Positions 44,993 to 52,373 of a DNA stretch of 64,000 nucleotides are shown here, one piece after another (position 1 is the first letter of the stretch; every line of letters starts with the position of its first letter). Origin of the DNA: Vacuolonema iberomarrocanum LEGE 07170 (GTDB lineage Bacteria > Cyanobacteriota > Cyanobacteriia > Elainellales > Elainellaceae). The stretch is taken from the NCBI GenBank assembly GCA_015207365.1, contig JADEXA010000028.1:22086-86085 (forward strand), in the 5' to 3' direction. The translations under genes and the position numbers were made by a program. The notes under the pieces were generated by a model. It did not search any database and was not told the origin of the DNA. It worked only from the letters and a program-made list of their open reading frames with translations.

Positions 44993-45472
44993 ATGACAAC
45001 AACGCTAGACGCCAAGCAAACCGAACTGGTAAGAGCTCTCAATCGCAACCAGGCGAACACCCTTGTTGCGTACCTCAACTACAAGAAATACCACTGGATG
45101 ACCTACGGGCCATTGTTCCGTGATTTGCACTTGCTGTTCGAGGAGCACGGCAACGATGTGTTTGCCATGCTAGATGAACTGGCAGAGCGGAGCTTGATGA
45201 TTGACGGGACGCCGATCGCCGACCCCAATGACTATCTCACCGTCGCGACGGTCAATGCCTCCAGTGGAAAACTGTCGGTGAAGCAAATGGTAGAAGAGGC
45301 GATCGCCACCCATGAGCTGATCATCGACGAGATGCACAAAGACACGGAAGCCGCTGATGGGGCAGGCGACATCGGGACAGCCGACCTCTACACCCGCCTA
45401 GTACAAACTCACCAGAAGCATCGCTGGTTCCTCAAAGAGATCCTGAAGAAAGGCGATGGTCTGCTTCTGTAA
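44993..45472 (+). CDS. dps: Dps family ferritin-like protein
   Basis: A 159-residue Dps (DNA-binding protein from starved cells) that stores iron and consumes hydrogen peroxide inside a 12-subunit shell. The inter-subunit ferroxidase residues are visible in NYKKYHWMTYGPLFRDLHLLFEEHGNDVFAMLDELAER (His33-type and Asp/Glu positions, residues 28-65). The C-terminus LVQTHQKHRWFLKEIL is typical. No extended Lys-rich tail is present, so DNA binding is uncertain. It is monocistronic with its own terminator. Confidence 0.92.
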   Translation: MTTTLDAKQTELVRALNRNQANTLVAYLNYKKYHWMTYGPLFRDLHLLFEEHGNDVFAMLDELAERSLMIDGTPIADPNDYLTVATVNASSGKLSVKQMVEEAIATHELIIDEMHKDTEAADGAGDIGTADLYTRLVQTHQKHRWFLKEILKKGDGLLL

Positions 45473-45511
45473 GCTGGGCTGGAGTTTAGCCCGCTAAAAT
45501 CTAGCAAAAGC

Positions 45512-45537
45512 AAAGGGGGACACTCGTTCCCCTTTTT
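45512..45537 (+). terminator. Terminator after dps
   Basis: AAAGGGG pairs with CCCCTTT around a ten-base loop, followed by five T. It lies 40 bp after the dps stop. Confidence 0.8.
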
Positions 45538-45952
45538 CGCATTTTGGGGATTGCAAAAATCATTCCGCCAATCAACAATGCCGCATTTTCGAATGGGGCA
45601 AACTTATAAAATGGACAGTTAATTGCCCGGTTGGTGGAGGTCGTAAATCCTCTTTTCTGCGTCTGGATACAATGCCATCCATGGGTTTCAAAAGCAGCCA
45701 GCGAGAGGCATTCAAAATAATCTCCCAAATCCTCTCAGGGCTTGTGTTTAGGCCATTGATTTCTTAGCGTATAAAGCATCACCATTTTACCCAATCAATT
45801 TGTCCACCCCTCTTTCATGCTTCTGGATGAGCCTACTCAGGTACCAAAAATCACCTTGTCGGGCTCCTTCAACCAGACGATGTTCAGAACCTGCGAAACT
45901 TATATCTTTTAGTTATGGAAGTTGACTCCTGATTAGCCTGATAAAGGCAATC
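45538..45952. other. Gene-free stretch ahead of an orphan terminator
   Basis: Only short ORFs without family features. Since a second strong terminator follows at 45953, an independent short transcript may arise here. Confidence 0.4.
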
Positions 45953-45989
45953 GGTGGAAGCAAGGGGGGCTTGCTTCCACCATTTTTTT
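45953..45989 (+). terminator. Strong rho-independent terminator without an assigned gene
   Basis: GGTGGAAGCAA pairs perfectly with TTGCTTCCACC around GGGGGGC, followed by A and seven T. dps already has a terminator 415 bp upstream, so this one probably ends an unannotated RNA. Confidence 0.85.
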
Positions 45990-46060
45990 GTATTTACTTA
46001 TACTTTCTATCCTGTCTGTGACAGTGTGATCTGGTAGTCATCCTAATGTTATGCAAACCC

Positions 46061-46117
46061 AACCCGATCCTTTTTGAAATCACCGCAGCGCGGTGGTGTC
46101 AAAAAGGATTGGGTTTC
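46061..46117. repeat. Hairpin next to a family A element
   Basis: Arms AACCCGATCCTTTTTGAAAT... and its imperfect complement resemble the hairpin at 22111-22165. It directly precedes copy A3. Confidence 0.8.
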
Positions 46118-46122
46118 ACCTA

Positions 46123-46217
46123 TAGCGGTGTGCAACCGCATCAAGCACAAAAATGGTTGTGTGGGGGGGCGGGACGCGCCCACACACAACCGTACTTTCC
46201 TAACGCGCACAGCGCTA
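46123..46217. repeat. MITE-like element, family A (copy A3, reverse orientation)
   Basis: TAGCG ... CGCTA ends flanked by TA on both sides (46121-46122 and 46218-46219), as expected for a TA target duplication. The stem has GGTTGTGTG and its complement; the arms are less perfect than in A1, A2 and A4. Confidence 0.9.
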
Positions 46218-46275
46218 TAAGCGCGTAGCTCCCTAACAGCCTAATGACTCAAGGCGCGACGACCAGAACAACGCC

Positions 46276-46318
46276 CACCGCGCCGTCGCGGACTCCGAAA
46301 ATTCGCGACGGCGCGGTG
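46276..46318. repeat. Perfect 15-bp GC-rich stem
   Basis: CACCGCGCCGTCGCG at 46276-46290 pairs with 46304-46318 around a 13-base loop. It lies about 80 bp after the invertase stop (minus strand). There is no T-run, so a role as a terminator is uncertain. Confidence 0.75.
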
Positions 46319-46399
46319 TCACCTATCTGAGTCGATTGGCCAACTGTTTCCAGGTTTGTCGCTGACTCCCATAAGCAACCGAGGTCTTGCCCCGATGTC

Positions 46400-47806
46400 T
46401 TAGAACTCCTGCATTTTATAGAGCAGATCCAGGGTGTGAGGATCTTCATGGAAGGTGATCATTTGGGCGTGGCTTGGGTCATCGAGCATGGATTTTGCCA
46501 GCAAGAAGCCTGCGATCGTCCAGGTTTGATACTTGCGCGACGCTTTTCCGACCAGGCGACCATAACGCCCATCGTAGTATTCGGGCCAGCCATCGTCGGA
46601 GAGCCGCCGCTCGGCGATCGCGATCGCCTGTTGGGCGATGTTGAGCCGTCCTGTCTTGATAGCCGCAGCTACTAGGAACCACAGCAAAACCGGCCAGTTC
46701 CCCCCATTGTGGTAAGACCAGGGCACATTTTTTGGGTCGCAGCCAGTGAGGAGCTTCCACTCCAGGTCGGCAACGGCAGGATAGCAAATCTTCATCGGCA
46801 TATGCCCAATCAGATCCTGCCAGCGCTGCTCGATCAGGTTCATGATCAGCTGAGCCTCGTGATTGCTCACCAAAGACGCCATGATGGCCATCAAATTGCC
46901 CAGGGCGAAGAAGCGAAAATCCATCCGAGCTGGCCCCAAGTTGCCCACCAGATAACCCCCTTCTTCGGGAATCCAGTCATGTGCCCACTCCGGAATCGAG
47001 TCGGAGTAGATGTTGAATTTGTTGATAGCAGAACTGCCAAACTCCTCAGAGCGATAGCGATAAATATTGTTGAGGCGCTTCAGATCCAGCCAGTAGTACT
47101 GCCGCAGGTGATAGGTCAGTGCCCCCAAGCGCTGATTAATGATTTCGATATAGATATCGCGCTTGTAGCCGGGTAGCAACAGTTCTCGGGCTGACCGCAA
47201 TGCAGCATAGAGCAACGCCTGAATTTCCAGAGGGTGGCCATCTACACCCATCCGCCGATCGACCATGAATGCACCATCAGGTACCAGCAGCGTGGGATAC
47301 ATATCGAAGCGATCGGCTAGGCAAAGCTTGAGGATCCACACGATACCCTGCTGAAAATCGGGTTGGTGAGCCAAGTCGATGTCTCCTGTCGACCTTACAT
47401 AAGCACGCAGTAAAATCAACCACCACAAGCAGGAATCCACTGGCGTTACACGCCCGATCGCATGTTCTCCAAAATCCGCGGTCAGGTAATGGCGATCCTC
47501 TTCACTCATTACCTTAAAGCTGGCTGGCATGACCCCCCGTCCGGCGTGGGTATAGTCCATCTGCTTCTCATGGCTTTGCAGGGCCAGGGTTTCAATCAAA
47601 AAATTGCGGACAATCTCTGATTCTCCTTTAATCAGGAAAAATAGGGCGGAAGAGACAAAATCTCGGACAAAGCATTGGTCGTAATTCAAGGCTTCGACGC
47701 TGGGGTCACAGGCGGCTACGGTGCCGATAGGGCGATCGCCGTAGTAGATGATAGATTTCTGGAGCAATTGCCAGGCTTCAGTTTTGGTGAGGATCTGGGT
47801 TTCCAT
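46400..47806 (-). CDS. invA: Neutral/alkaline invertase (GH100)
   Basis: Hydrolyses sucrose to glucose and fructose in the cytoplasm. 468 residues, the normal length for cyanobacterial GH100. Landmarks are ALNYDQCFVRDFVSSALFFLIKGE (near residue 36, catalytic region), MDYTHAGRGVMPASFK (near 80), FGEHAIGRVTPVDSCLWWLILLRAY (near 106), MVDRRMGVDGHPLEIQALLYAALR (near 183) and PWSYHNGGNWPVLLWFLVAAA (near 360). ATG at 47806 gives METQILTKTEAWQLLQKS. It stands alone with long gene-free flanks. Confidence 0.95.
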   Translation of the reverse strand: METQILTKTEAWQLLQKSIIYYGDRPIGTVAACDPSVEALNYDQCFVRDFVSSALFFLIKGESEIVRNFLIETLALQSHEKQMDYTHAGRGVMPASFKVMSEEDRHYLTADFGEHAIGRVTPVDSCLWWLILLRAYVRSTGDIDLAHQPDFQQGIVWILKLCLADRFDMYPTLLVPDGAFMVDRRMGVDGHPLEIQALLYAALRSARELLLPGYKRDIYIEIINQRLGALTYHLRQYYWLDLKRLNNIYRYRSEEFGSSAINKFNIYSDSIPEWAHDWIPEEGGYLVGNLGPARMDFRFFALGNLMAIMASLVSNHEAQLIMNLIEQRWQDLIGHMPMKICYPAVADLEWKLLTGCDPKNVPWSYHNGGNWPVLLWFLVAAAIKTGRLNIAQQAIAIAERRLSDDGWPEYYDGRYGRLVGKASRKYQTWTIAGFLLAKSMLDDPSHAQMITFHEDPHTLDLLYKMQEF

Positions 47807-48848
47807 TGCTGACTCTAGGTGGATGGCAGGAAAGGGCAGACAGAGGGACGGAGAGACCAAGGATAGAGAAAAACAGGGAATGAGTTCGTCGTATATATCC
47901 GAAGACTCACAAGAGTTTTTGACCGCTGAAATCCCTGATGGGGTTTGTGGGAGCGGCTCGTCGTCTAGGCTTACCTAGTAGCAGCAACTGATAGGGGTTC
48001 AGTGGCTATCCAATGCGGGGAATGAGACAGAAATAAGTAGCGAACACATCCCCGCAATCTGCGTAGCAAAAAATCACTCCTCCCTGGAGTGAGCGGGGCT
48101 CAGACGCCAGTAGAAGCTGATGGCCAGAGATTCGGAGGAAGAAACTTCTGGATGGCTGAACCTGAAACGTGTTCAGAGCGTTGACTGTGCGAATTTTAAG
48201 TGTGTAAAGTACCAGCATCCGACGACGGCTTTAGCACCGCGGCCCAAAAAGCTGTTCTCAGCACATCTCCCTTCTTCTACAGCGTCCCTCTGCAAAAATC
48301 AGACTTCTCGACAACGATAGAAGGTAGTGAATCTCCTCTCGCCCAGCGAAACAATCCGATTCAGATTCGTTGGTTCATTGAGCGAATGCCACCATCGCCT
48401 GCGACATCCATGCACCCAGAAGAAAGAATGCTCCGCCACTTGCTCACCCACCTTGCAACAAAAAACAGCCCGATGCAAATTGCCCAGGGCAGATGTTTTT
48501 CTACAAGGGCTGGCGCGCCGAATGGCTTTTCCCAGCATCCTCCTTTACAAGATTACGCATATTCTTCCCCGTTGCGTAAAGGATGGAAAATTATTGGTCA
48601 TCGAATCCACACAGTTTAATGAAGATTTCACTTAGAATCGCAGAGCTGCGCAAACTTTCTTCATATTCTACTAACAAAGTGAAGATGATTGAGCCGATTT
48701 CACCCGTTTCTTTGGGAAGAATCACGGAAATAGGAGAACACGGGACATTACTCTGGATTGTGCCCAGATTTGGGTCGCTATGAGGTTTGGGTTTATTCGA
48801 TATGGCCTTGCTGACTGATCCAATGTGGGCTTGCTGACAGTTATGGAA
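47807..48848. other. Gene-poor 1-kb stretch
   Basis: Several short ORFs occur on both strands, but none has recognisable features and they conflict with one another. The stretch may contain decayed coding sequence. The invertase promoter is expected at the left border. Confidence 0.4.
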
Positions 48849-49040
48849 CGGACGCATTTTGTTGAGGGTGTGGGCGCGATGAGCCCACACCCTCAACGAA
48901 TTTGGGCAGGCTTATGCGTGGTTTGTGTCATACCAATTCTACGAAAACCAAAACCGGACCATTTTTTGAAAGCACCGCAGCACGGTGCTTTCAAAAAATG
49001 ATCTGTAGTGGATTCTTAGCGAATTGGTATCAGTCCTGAT
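48849..49040. repeat. MITE-like element, family D (copy D2), interrupted by a family B element
   Basis: The left part has GGACGCATTTTGTTGAGG and a perfect 15-bp stem GTTGAGGGTGTGGGC (48861-48897). The right end CAGTCCTGA lies beyond copy B2. Joined across B2, it reads GTTTGTGTCAGTCCTGA, matching the right end of D1. D2 was therefore present before B2 inserted. Confidence 0.85.
48930..49030. repeat. MITE-like element, family B (copy B2), nested in D2
   Basis: ATACCAATTC / GAATTGGTAT ends around the stem ATTTTTTGAAAGCACCG and complement. TCA lies outside both ends, a 3-bp target duplication. The orientation is opposite to B1. The stem differs from B1 by a paired C-to-A / G-to-T change. Confidence 0.9.
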
Positions 49041-49532
49041 TTAGTCTTGCAAGCGCGAGGATTGGAATGGCATGAGCGCACCCAGAAGAGCACTCGCCTT
49101 GCCCGTAGCGGTGAGATGAAGAGTACGCCCATTGGAGGGGGCGATCGCCAGCCGCAGTTCTAAATAATCTTCAGGTCGTTCGAGCAAGCGCTCTGCCCAT
49201 TCAATCGCCACTAGCCCCAAAGGCGTTTCTACTCCTTCCCAATACGTCTCCAAATTCAGCGGCTGGGTTTCGGTCGGCTCAAGGCGATACAAATCCAAGT
49301 GATAAAGCGGAATTCGCCCTTCAAAATATTCACTGACGAGGGTAAACGTAGGGCTAAGGATGGGATCTGTGATTCCTAAACCCACTCCAATCCCTTGAAC
49401 TAGTGTTGTTTTACCGCTACCCAAATCGCCATGCAGCAGCATTACCGTCCCTGCCGGGAGCGATCGCCCCAGGTATTCCCCAAACACCTGCGTTGCCGCT
49501 GCATCGGGTAGAAAAATACCTTCACCTGTCAC
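49041..49532 (-). CDS. tsaE: tRNA threonylcarbamoyladenosine biosynthesis protein TsaE
   Basis: P-loop ATPase that works with TsaB and TsaD in t6A modification of ANN-decoding tRNAs. Walker A is LLHGDLGSGKTTLVQGI, then the family's SPTFTLVSEYFEGRIPLYHLDLYRLEP, and AIEWAERL near the C-terminus. A GTG at 49532 gives about 163 residues starting VTGEGIFLPDAAATQVFGEYLG, with AGGAG 11 bases upstream. The frame is open to 49670, but that extension is made of an 18-bp tandem repeat and part of element E1, so it is rejected. The stop lies next to D2. Confidence 0.9.
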   Translation of the reverse strand: MTGEGIFLPDAAATQVFGEYLGRSLPAGTVMLLHGDLGSGKTTLVQGIGVGLGITDPILSPTFTLVSEYFEGRIPLYHLDLYRLEPTETQPLNLETYWEGVETPLGLVAIEWAERLLERPEDYLELRLAIAPSNGRTLHLTATGKASALLGALMPFQSSRLQD

Positions 49533-49543
49533 CGGTTCATGGC

Positions 49544-49579
49544 TCCTGCTATCCAAAACATTCCTGCTATCCAAAACAT
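49544..49579. repeat. Two perfect tandem copies of TCCTGCTATCCAAAACAT
   Basis: Units at 49544-49561 and 49562-49579 lie directly upstream of the tsaE start and include its ribosome binding site region (AGGA on the minus strand). Confidence 0.95.
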
Positions 49580-49603
49580 TCAAAGATACCCTTACAGAAC
49601 TTA

Positions 49604-49704
49604 TATCAAATCCGGTTAAATAGCCGTAGAACCCAACTATCATTTGTGCCCGCTGCTTTGCAGCGGGCACAAATGATAGTTGGGTTCTTCAGCCGGATTT
49701 GATA
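49604..49704. repeat. MITE-like element, family E (copy E1)
   Basis: Terminal inverted repeats TATCAAATCCGG / CCGGATTTGATA, with TTA at both ends (49601-49603 and 49705-49707). The central stem ACCCAACTATCATTTGTGCC and following CGCTG pairs perfectly with its complement. Confidence 0.92.
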
Positions 49705-49729
49705 TTACACATTTTTTGAGGATGTGGTT

Positions 49730-49764
49730 TTGAGGGTGTGGGCGCGGCGCAGCCACACCCTCAA
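49730..49764. repeat. Hairpin of family D type (copy D3)
   Basis: TTGAGGGTGTGG and CCACACCCTCAA enclose GCGCGGCGCAG-type loop sequence, as in D2. GTTTTGCGTCAATTCTGAC about 30 bp further resembles a decayed family D right end. Confidence 0.65.
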
Positions 49765-49826
49765 CGAATTCTCAAAGGATTGCGCAAGTTTTGCGTCAAT
49801 TCTGACCTATCAATCAGGTATAACGA

Positions 49827-49963
49827 CCAAAATGGGAGATGCAGTCAGCACCTCCCATATCTTCTAATATTTTCGGCTTAAGCGGCCTGCCAAAAGCTGG
49901 CTAGGATGTAGAAGTTTTGGGACTCAAAACCTCTACTCAAACCCTGGGTGCACGCTTAAAGCC
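49827..49963 (-). ncRNA. Candidate structured RNA or CP12 3' untranslated region
   Basis: Reading the minus strand, GGCTTTAAGCG pairs with CGCTTAAGCC (one bulge) and encloses a hairpin, GTAGAGGTTTTG with CAAAACTTCTAC (one G-U pair). It is followed by a terminator-like stem ATGGGAG / CTCCCAT and TTTT (49858 to 49827). It starts about 120 bp after the CP12 stop. It could be a small RNA or part of the CP12 transcript. No known family is recognised. Confidence 0.45.
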
Positions 49964-50081
49964 AAGGTCGGTCAACAGACTATTAGCCGATGGGTAAGAG
50001 TACATGTACTCACTATTTGAGCACTATACCCACTGAAAGTTGCTAGATGCGAGCGTACACGCTCACAACAAATATTCGCTG

Positions 50082-50306
50082 TTAGTTATCGTAAACGCGG
50101 CATTCGTCTGCATCTGGGTTTTCGTCGCAGTACTTCTGGAAGGACGTCTTTTCGACACCCTGTTCGCGCTGGTGAGAGGCTTCTGCTTGCAGTTCTTCAA
50201 CAGCATCCCAGGCAGCGGCGCATTCCGCTGAACTCGATCCACTTGCTTCACAAGCGGTGCGGGCACTGTCGCGTTCTTCTTGGATCTTTTGGTGGATGTC
50301 GCTCAT
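50082..50306 (-). CDS. cp12: CP12, Calvin cycle regulator
   Basis: Small redox switch that ties GAPDH and phosphoribulokinase into an inactive complex in the dark. 74 residues from the ATG at 50306. The four cysteines form the two regulatory pairs: Cys19/Cys29 in TACEASGSSSAECAAAWDAV and Cys60/Cys69 in KYCDENPDADECRVYDN. The AWDAVEELQAEASHQR core is the PRK-binding helix. An in-frame upstream start would add 17 residues not found in the family. Confidence 0.97.
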   Translation of the reverse strand: MSDIHQKIQEERDSARTACEASGSSSAECAAAWDAVEELQAEASHQREQGVEKTSFQKYCDENPDADECRVYDN

Positions 50307-51134
50307 ATCAGTAGTTTGAGTTTGTGTTGGTTTTTCTTGGAGTCGTAGCATTTCCATCCTAGAGTAACTCGACGATCCGTTTCGTCAAGCCCCCCAACGG
50401 AGGAATTCACAGCTTCAGTGAGTATTCTTACTCCCTACCATTCTAACCTGTTCTTTTTTGCAGATCGTGCGGATCGTTGTGGGGGAAGCCGTTCAATTTT
50501 TCGGTAGATTCCCAGACAAGGCTAGTCGGATGGGCGATCGCAACGGCTCTAGGCTCGACTCTAAGGGGCAAAAACCCTTGATATTCCTGGGATATCTCTC
50601 ACTCAATGACAGACACTGGGCAGTGGTCGGGCTTATGCAAAAATGAGGAATTAAGAAAAGCCGAAGAAATTTTGGATATGACGCGATCGCAACAATAGCG
50701 GACAGTGGGGCGCTGAATTTGAGTCTGATTGGGGGATTGTTCCAGCCATCCGCTGTCACATCGATATAGTGCTGTACGATCGAGATTATATCGAGGATAC
50801 AGGTTGCAGGATAGGGAAAAGGAGCAGTTGGTCTGGTTATTCATCGCGCTCGGTCTGACGCATTGAATAGTGATCATGCTAGAGACTGCCACTGTCTGGA
50901 TTATGCGTCTGGTTCAGCCCCTATCCATCAGTCGGTGGGAACGGTTGGGGAAAAGATGCAGTCAGAGCAATTGCAGGGGAGGCTCCAACTCGCAGCCCAA
51001 CATCTCTAAATTTGTCCTGGGAACCGAATCGGCTCCCGCCCCTGCCCAAACCCAAAGGATGGCAGCATGGCATTGAGCCATAGGCGATCTGGGTTGAAAC
51101 CGTGGCAATGCTAGAGCAACGAAGGATAGGCATA
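50307..51134. other. Gene-poor stretch between CP12 and the FIST gene
   Basis: No supported gene; several short ORFs on both strands are not convincing. No repeat element was seen. The CP12 promoter should be near 50350-50450. Confidence 0.4.
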
Positions 51135-52373
51135 ATGGCAGAACCTTTGGATGGTGCAATGCAATGGGTGAGTGTACTCTCGACCCGCCCTTCTCTGGAA
51201 GGCGCAGTGGATGAAGCTGTAGCCCAGGCGCAAGCGGCTCTGCAAGACTCGGCAGATCTAGCCTTAGTCTTTATCTCATCGGCCTTTGCGAGTGAACTGC
51301 CTCGCCTGATGCCACTCCTCAAGGAACGGTTGCCTCAAACCGTCATGGTGGGTTGCACGGGCGGGGGCATCGTTGGACTCCTAGATGATGGCACCGTGCG
51401 CGAGGTGGAAGATGCCCCGGCGCTCGGGCTCACCCTGGCTCACTTGCCGGGGGTCAATGTTCAACCGTTCCATGTAATCGGGGATGAACTGCCTGACATG
51501 GATGGTCCACCGCAACAATGGGCAGAGGTGATTGGGGTTGATCCAGCCAGTGAACCCTGCTTCATTCTGCTGTCGGATGCCATGTCTTCTCGCATCAACG
51601 ATCTGTTGCAGGGGTTGGACTATGCGTATCCGGGGGCGGTAAAGGTTGGGGGGTTGGCGACAGGGTCGTCGATGTTTGGTTCAGGTCTATTTTGTAACTT
51701 TGAGCTGCACCGGGAAGGAACGGTTGGGATCGCATTGAGCGGACGGGTCGTGCTAGAGGCAATCGTGGCCCAGGGGTGCCGCCCCATTGGTAAGCCCTAT
51801 CGCGTCGTCGAGGGTGAACGCAATGTCATGCTGAAGCTGGAGGAGCAGGATGCCGACCTCACCATGCGATCGCCCCTGGAGGCCTTGCAAGAGCTGTACC
51901 AGGATCTGAATGATATGGATCAGGAGCTGGCGCAGAATTCGCTATTTGTCGGAATTGCGCAGAATGAGTTCAAGCAAGACCTGGAGCAGGGTGACTTTTT
52001 AATTCGCAATATGCTGGGGGTCGATCCGCGCGTGGGGGCGATCGCGATTGGCGATCGGGTGCGGCCCGGGCAGCGCATCCAGTTCCATTTACGGGATGCC
52101 AGTGCTTCGGAAGATGACCTAAAGATGCTACTGCAGCGCTATTGCTCCCAGCATGTTGGCCACTCCTCTCCGGCAGGGGCGTTGATGTTTGCCTGTCTGG
52201 GGCGGGGCGAGGGTCTGTATGGGCTCCCCAATTTTGACTCGACCCTGTTTCGCGAACAGATTGCGCAAATCCCGTTGAGCGGTTTTTTCTGTGGCGGTGA
52301 GATTGGCCCGGTGGGGAACGCTACCTTTTTGCATGGCTACACATCGGTGTTTGGGATTTGTCGGGAACCATGA
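51135..52373 (+). CDS. FIST domain protein
   Basis: A 412-residue protein with an N-terminal FIST domain (AQAALQDSADLALVFISSAF, VMVGCTGGGIVG, ALGLTLAHLPG) and a C-terminal FIST_C domain (GDRVRPGQRIQFHLRDASASEDDLKMLLQRY, ALMFACLGRGEGLYG, IPLSGFFCGGEIGPVGNATFLHGYTSV). FIST domains are predicted to sense small ligands, possibly amino acids. No output domain is attached. The ATG at 51135 has AGGATAGG upstream. Its stop overlaps the start of the PBP4 gene (ATGA). Confidence 0.92.
   Translation: MAEPLDGAMQWVSVLSTRPSLEGAVDEAVAQAQAALQDSADLALVFISSAFASELPRLMPLLKERLPQTVMVGCTGGGIVGLLDDGTVREVEDAPALGLTLAHLPGVNVQPFHVIGDELPDMDGPPQQWAEVIGVDPASEPCFILLSDAMSSRINDLLQGLDYAYPGAVKVGGLATGSSMFGSGLFCNFELHREGTVGIALSGRVVLEAIVAQGCRPIGKPYRVVEGERNVMLKLEEQDADLTMRSPLEALQELYQDLNDMDQELAQNSLFVGIAQNEFKQDLEQGDFLIRNMLGVDPRVGAIAIGDRVRPGQRIQFHLRDASASEDDLKMLLQRYCSQHVGHSSPAGALMFACLGRGEGLYGLPNFDSTLFREQIAQIPLSGFFCGGEIGPVGNATFLHGYTSVFGICREP

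Noticed and set aside
45501..45728. 75-codon minus-strand ORF after dps
   Set aside because: Contains the dps terminator; no family features.
48006..48783. Cluster of short ORFs on both strands
   Set aside because: They overlap each other in conflicting frames and none resembles a known protein. Decayed coding sequence cannot be excluded.
49533..49670. N-terminal extension of tsaE
   Set aside because: Encoded by an 18-bp tandem repeat and half of element E1; the GTG at 49532 gives the normal family length.
49998..50011. Perfect palindrome GAGTACATGTACTC as a LexA-type operator
   Set aside because: The half-sites are two bases closer than in the cyanobacterial LexA consensus, and it lies downstream of CP12 rather than in a promoter.
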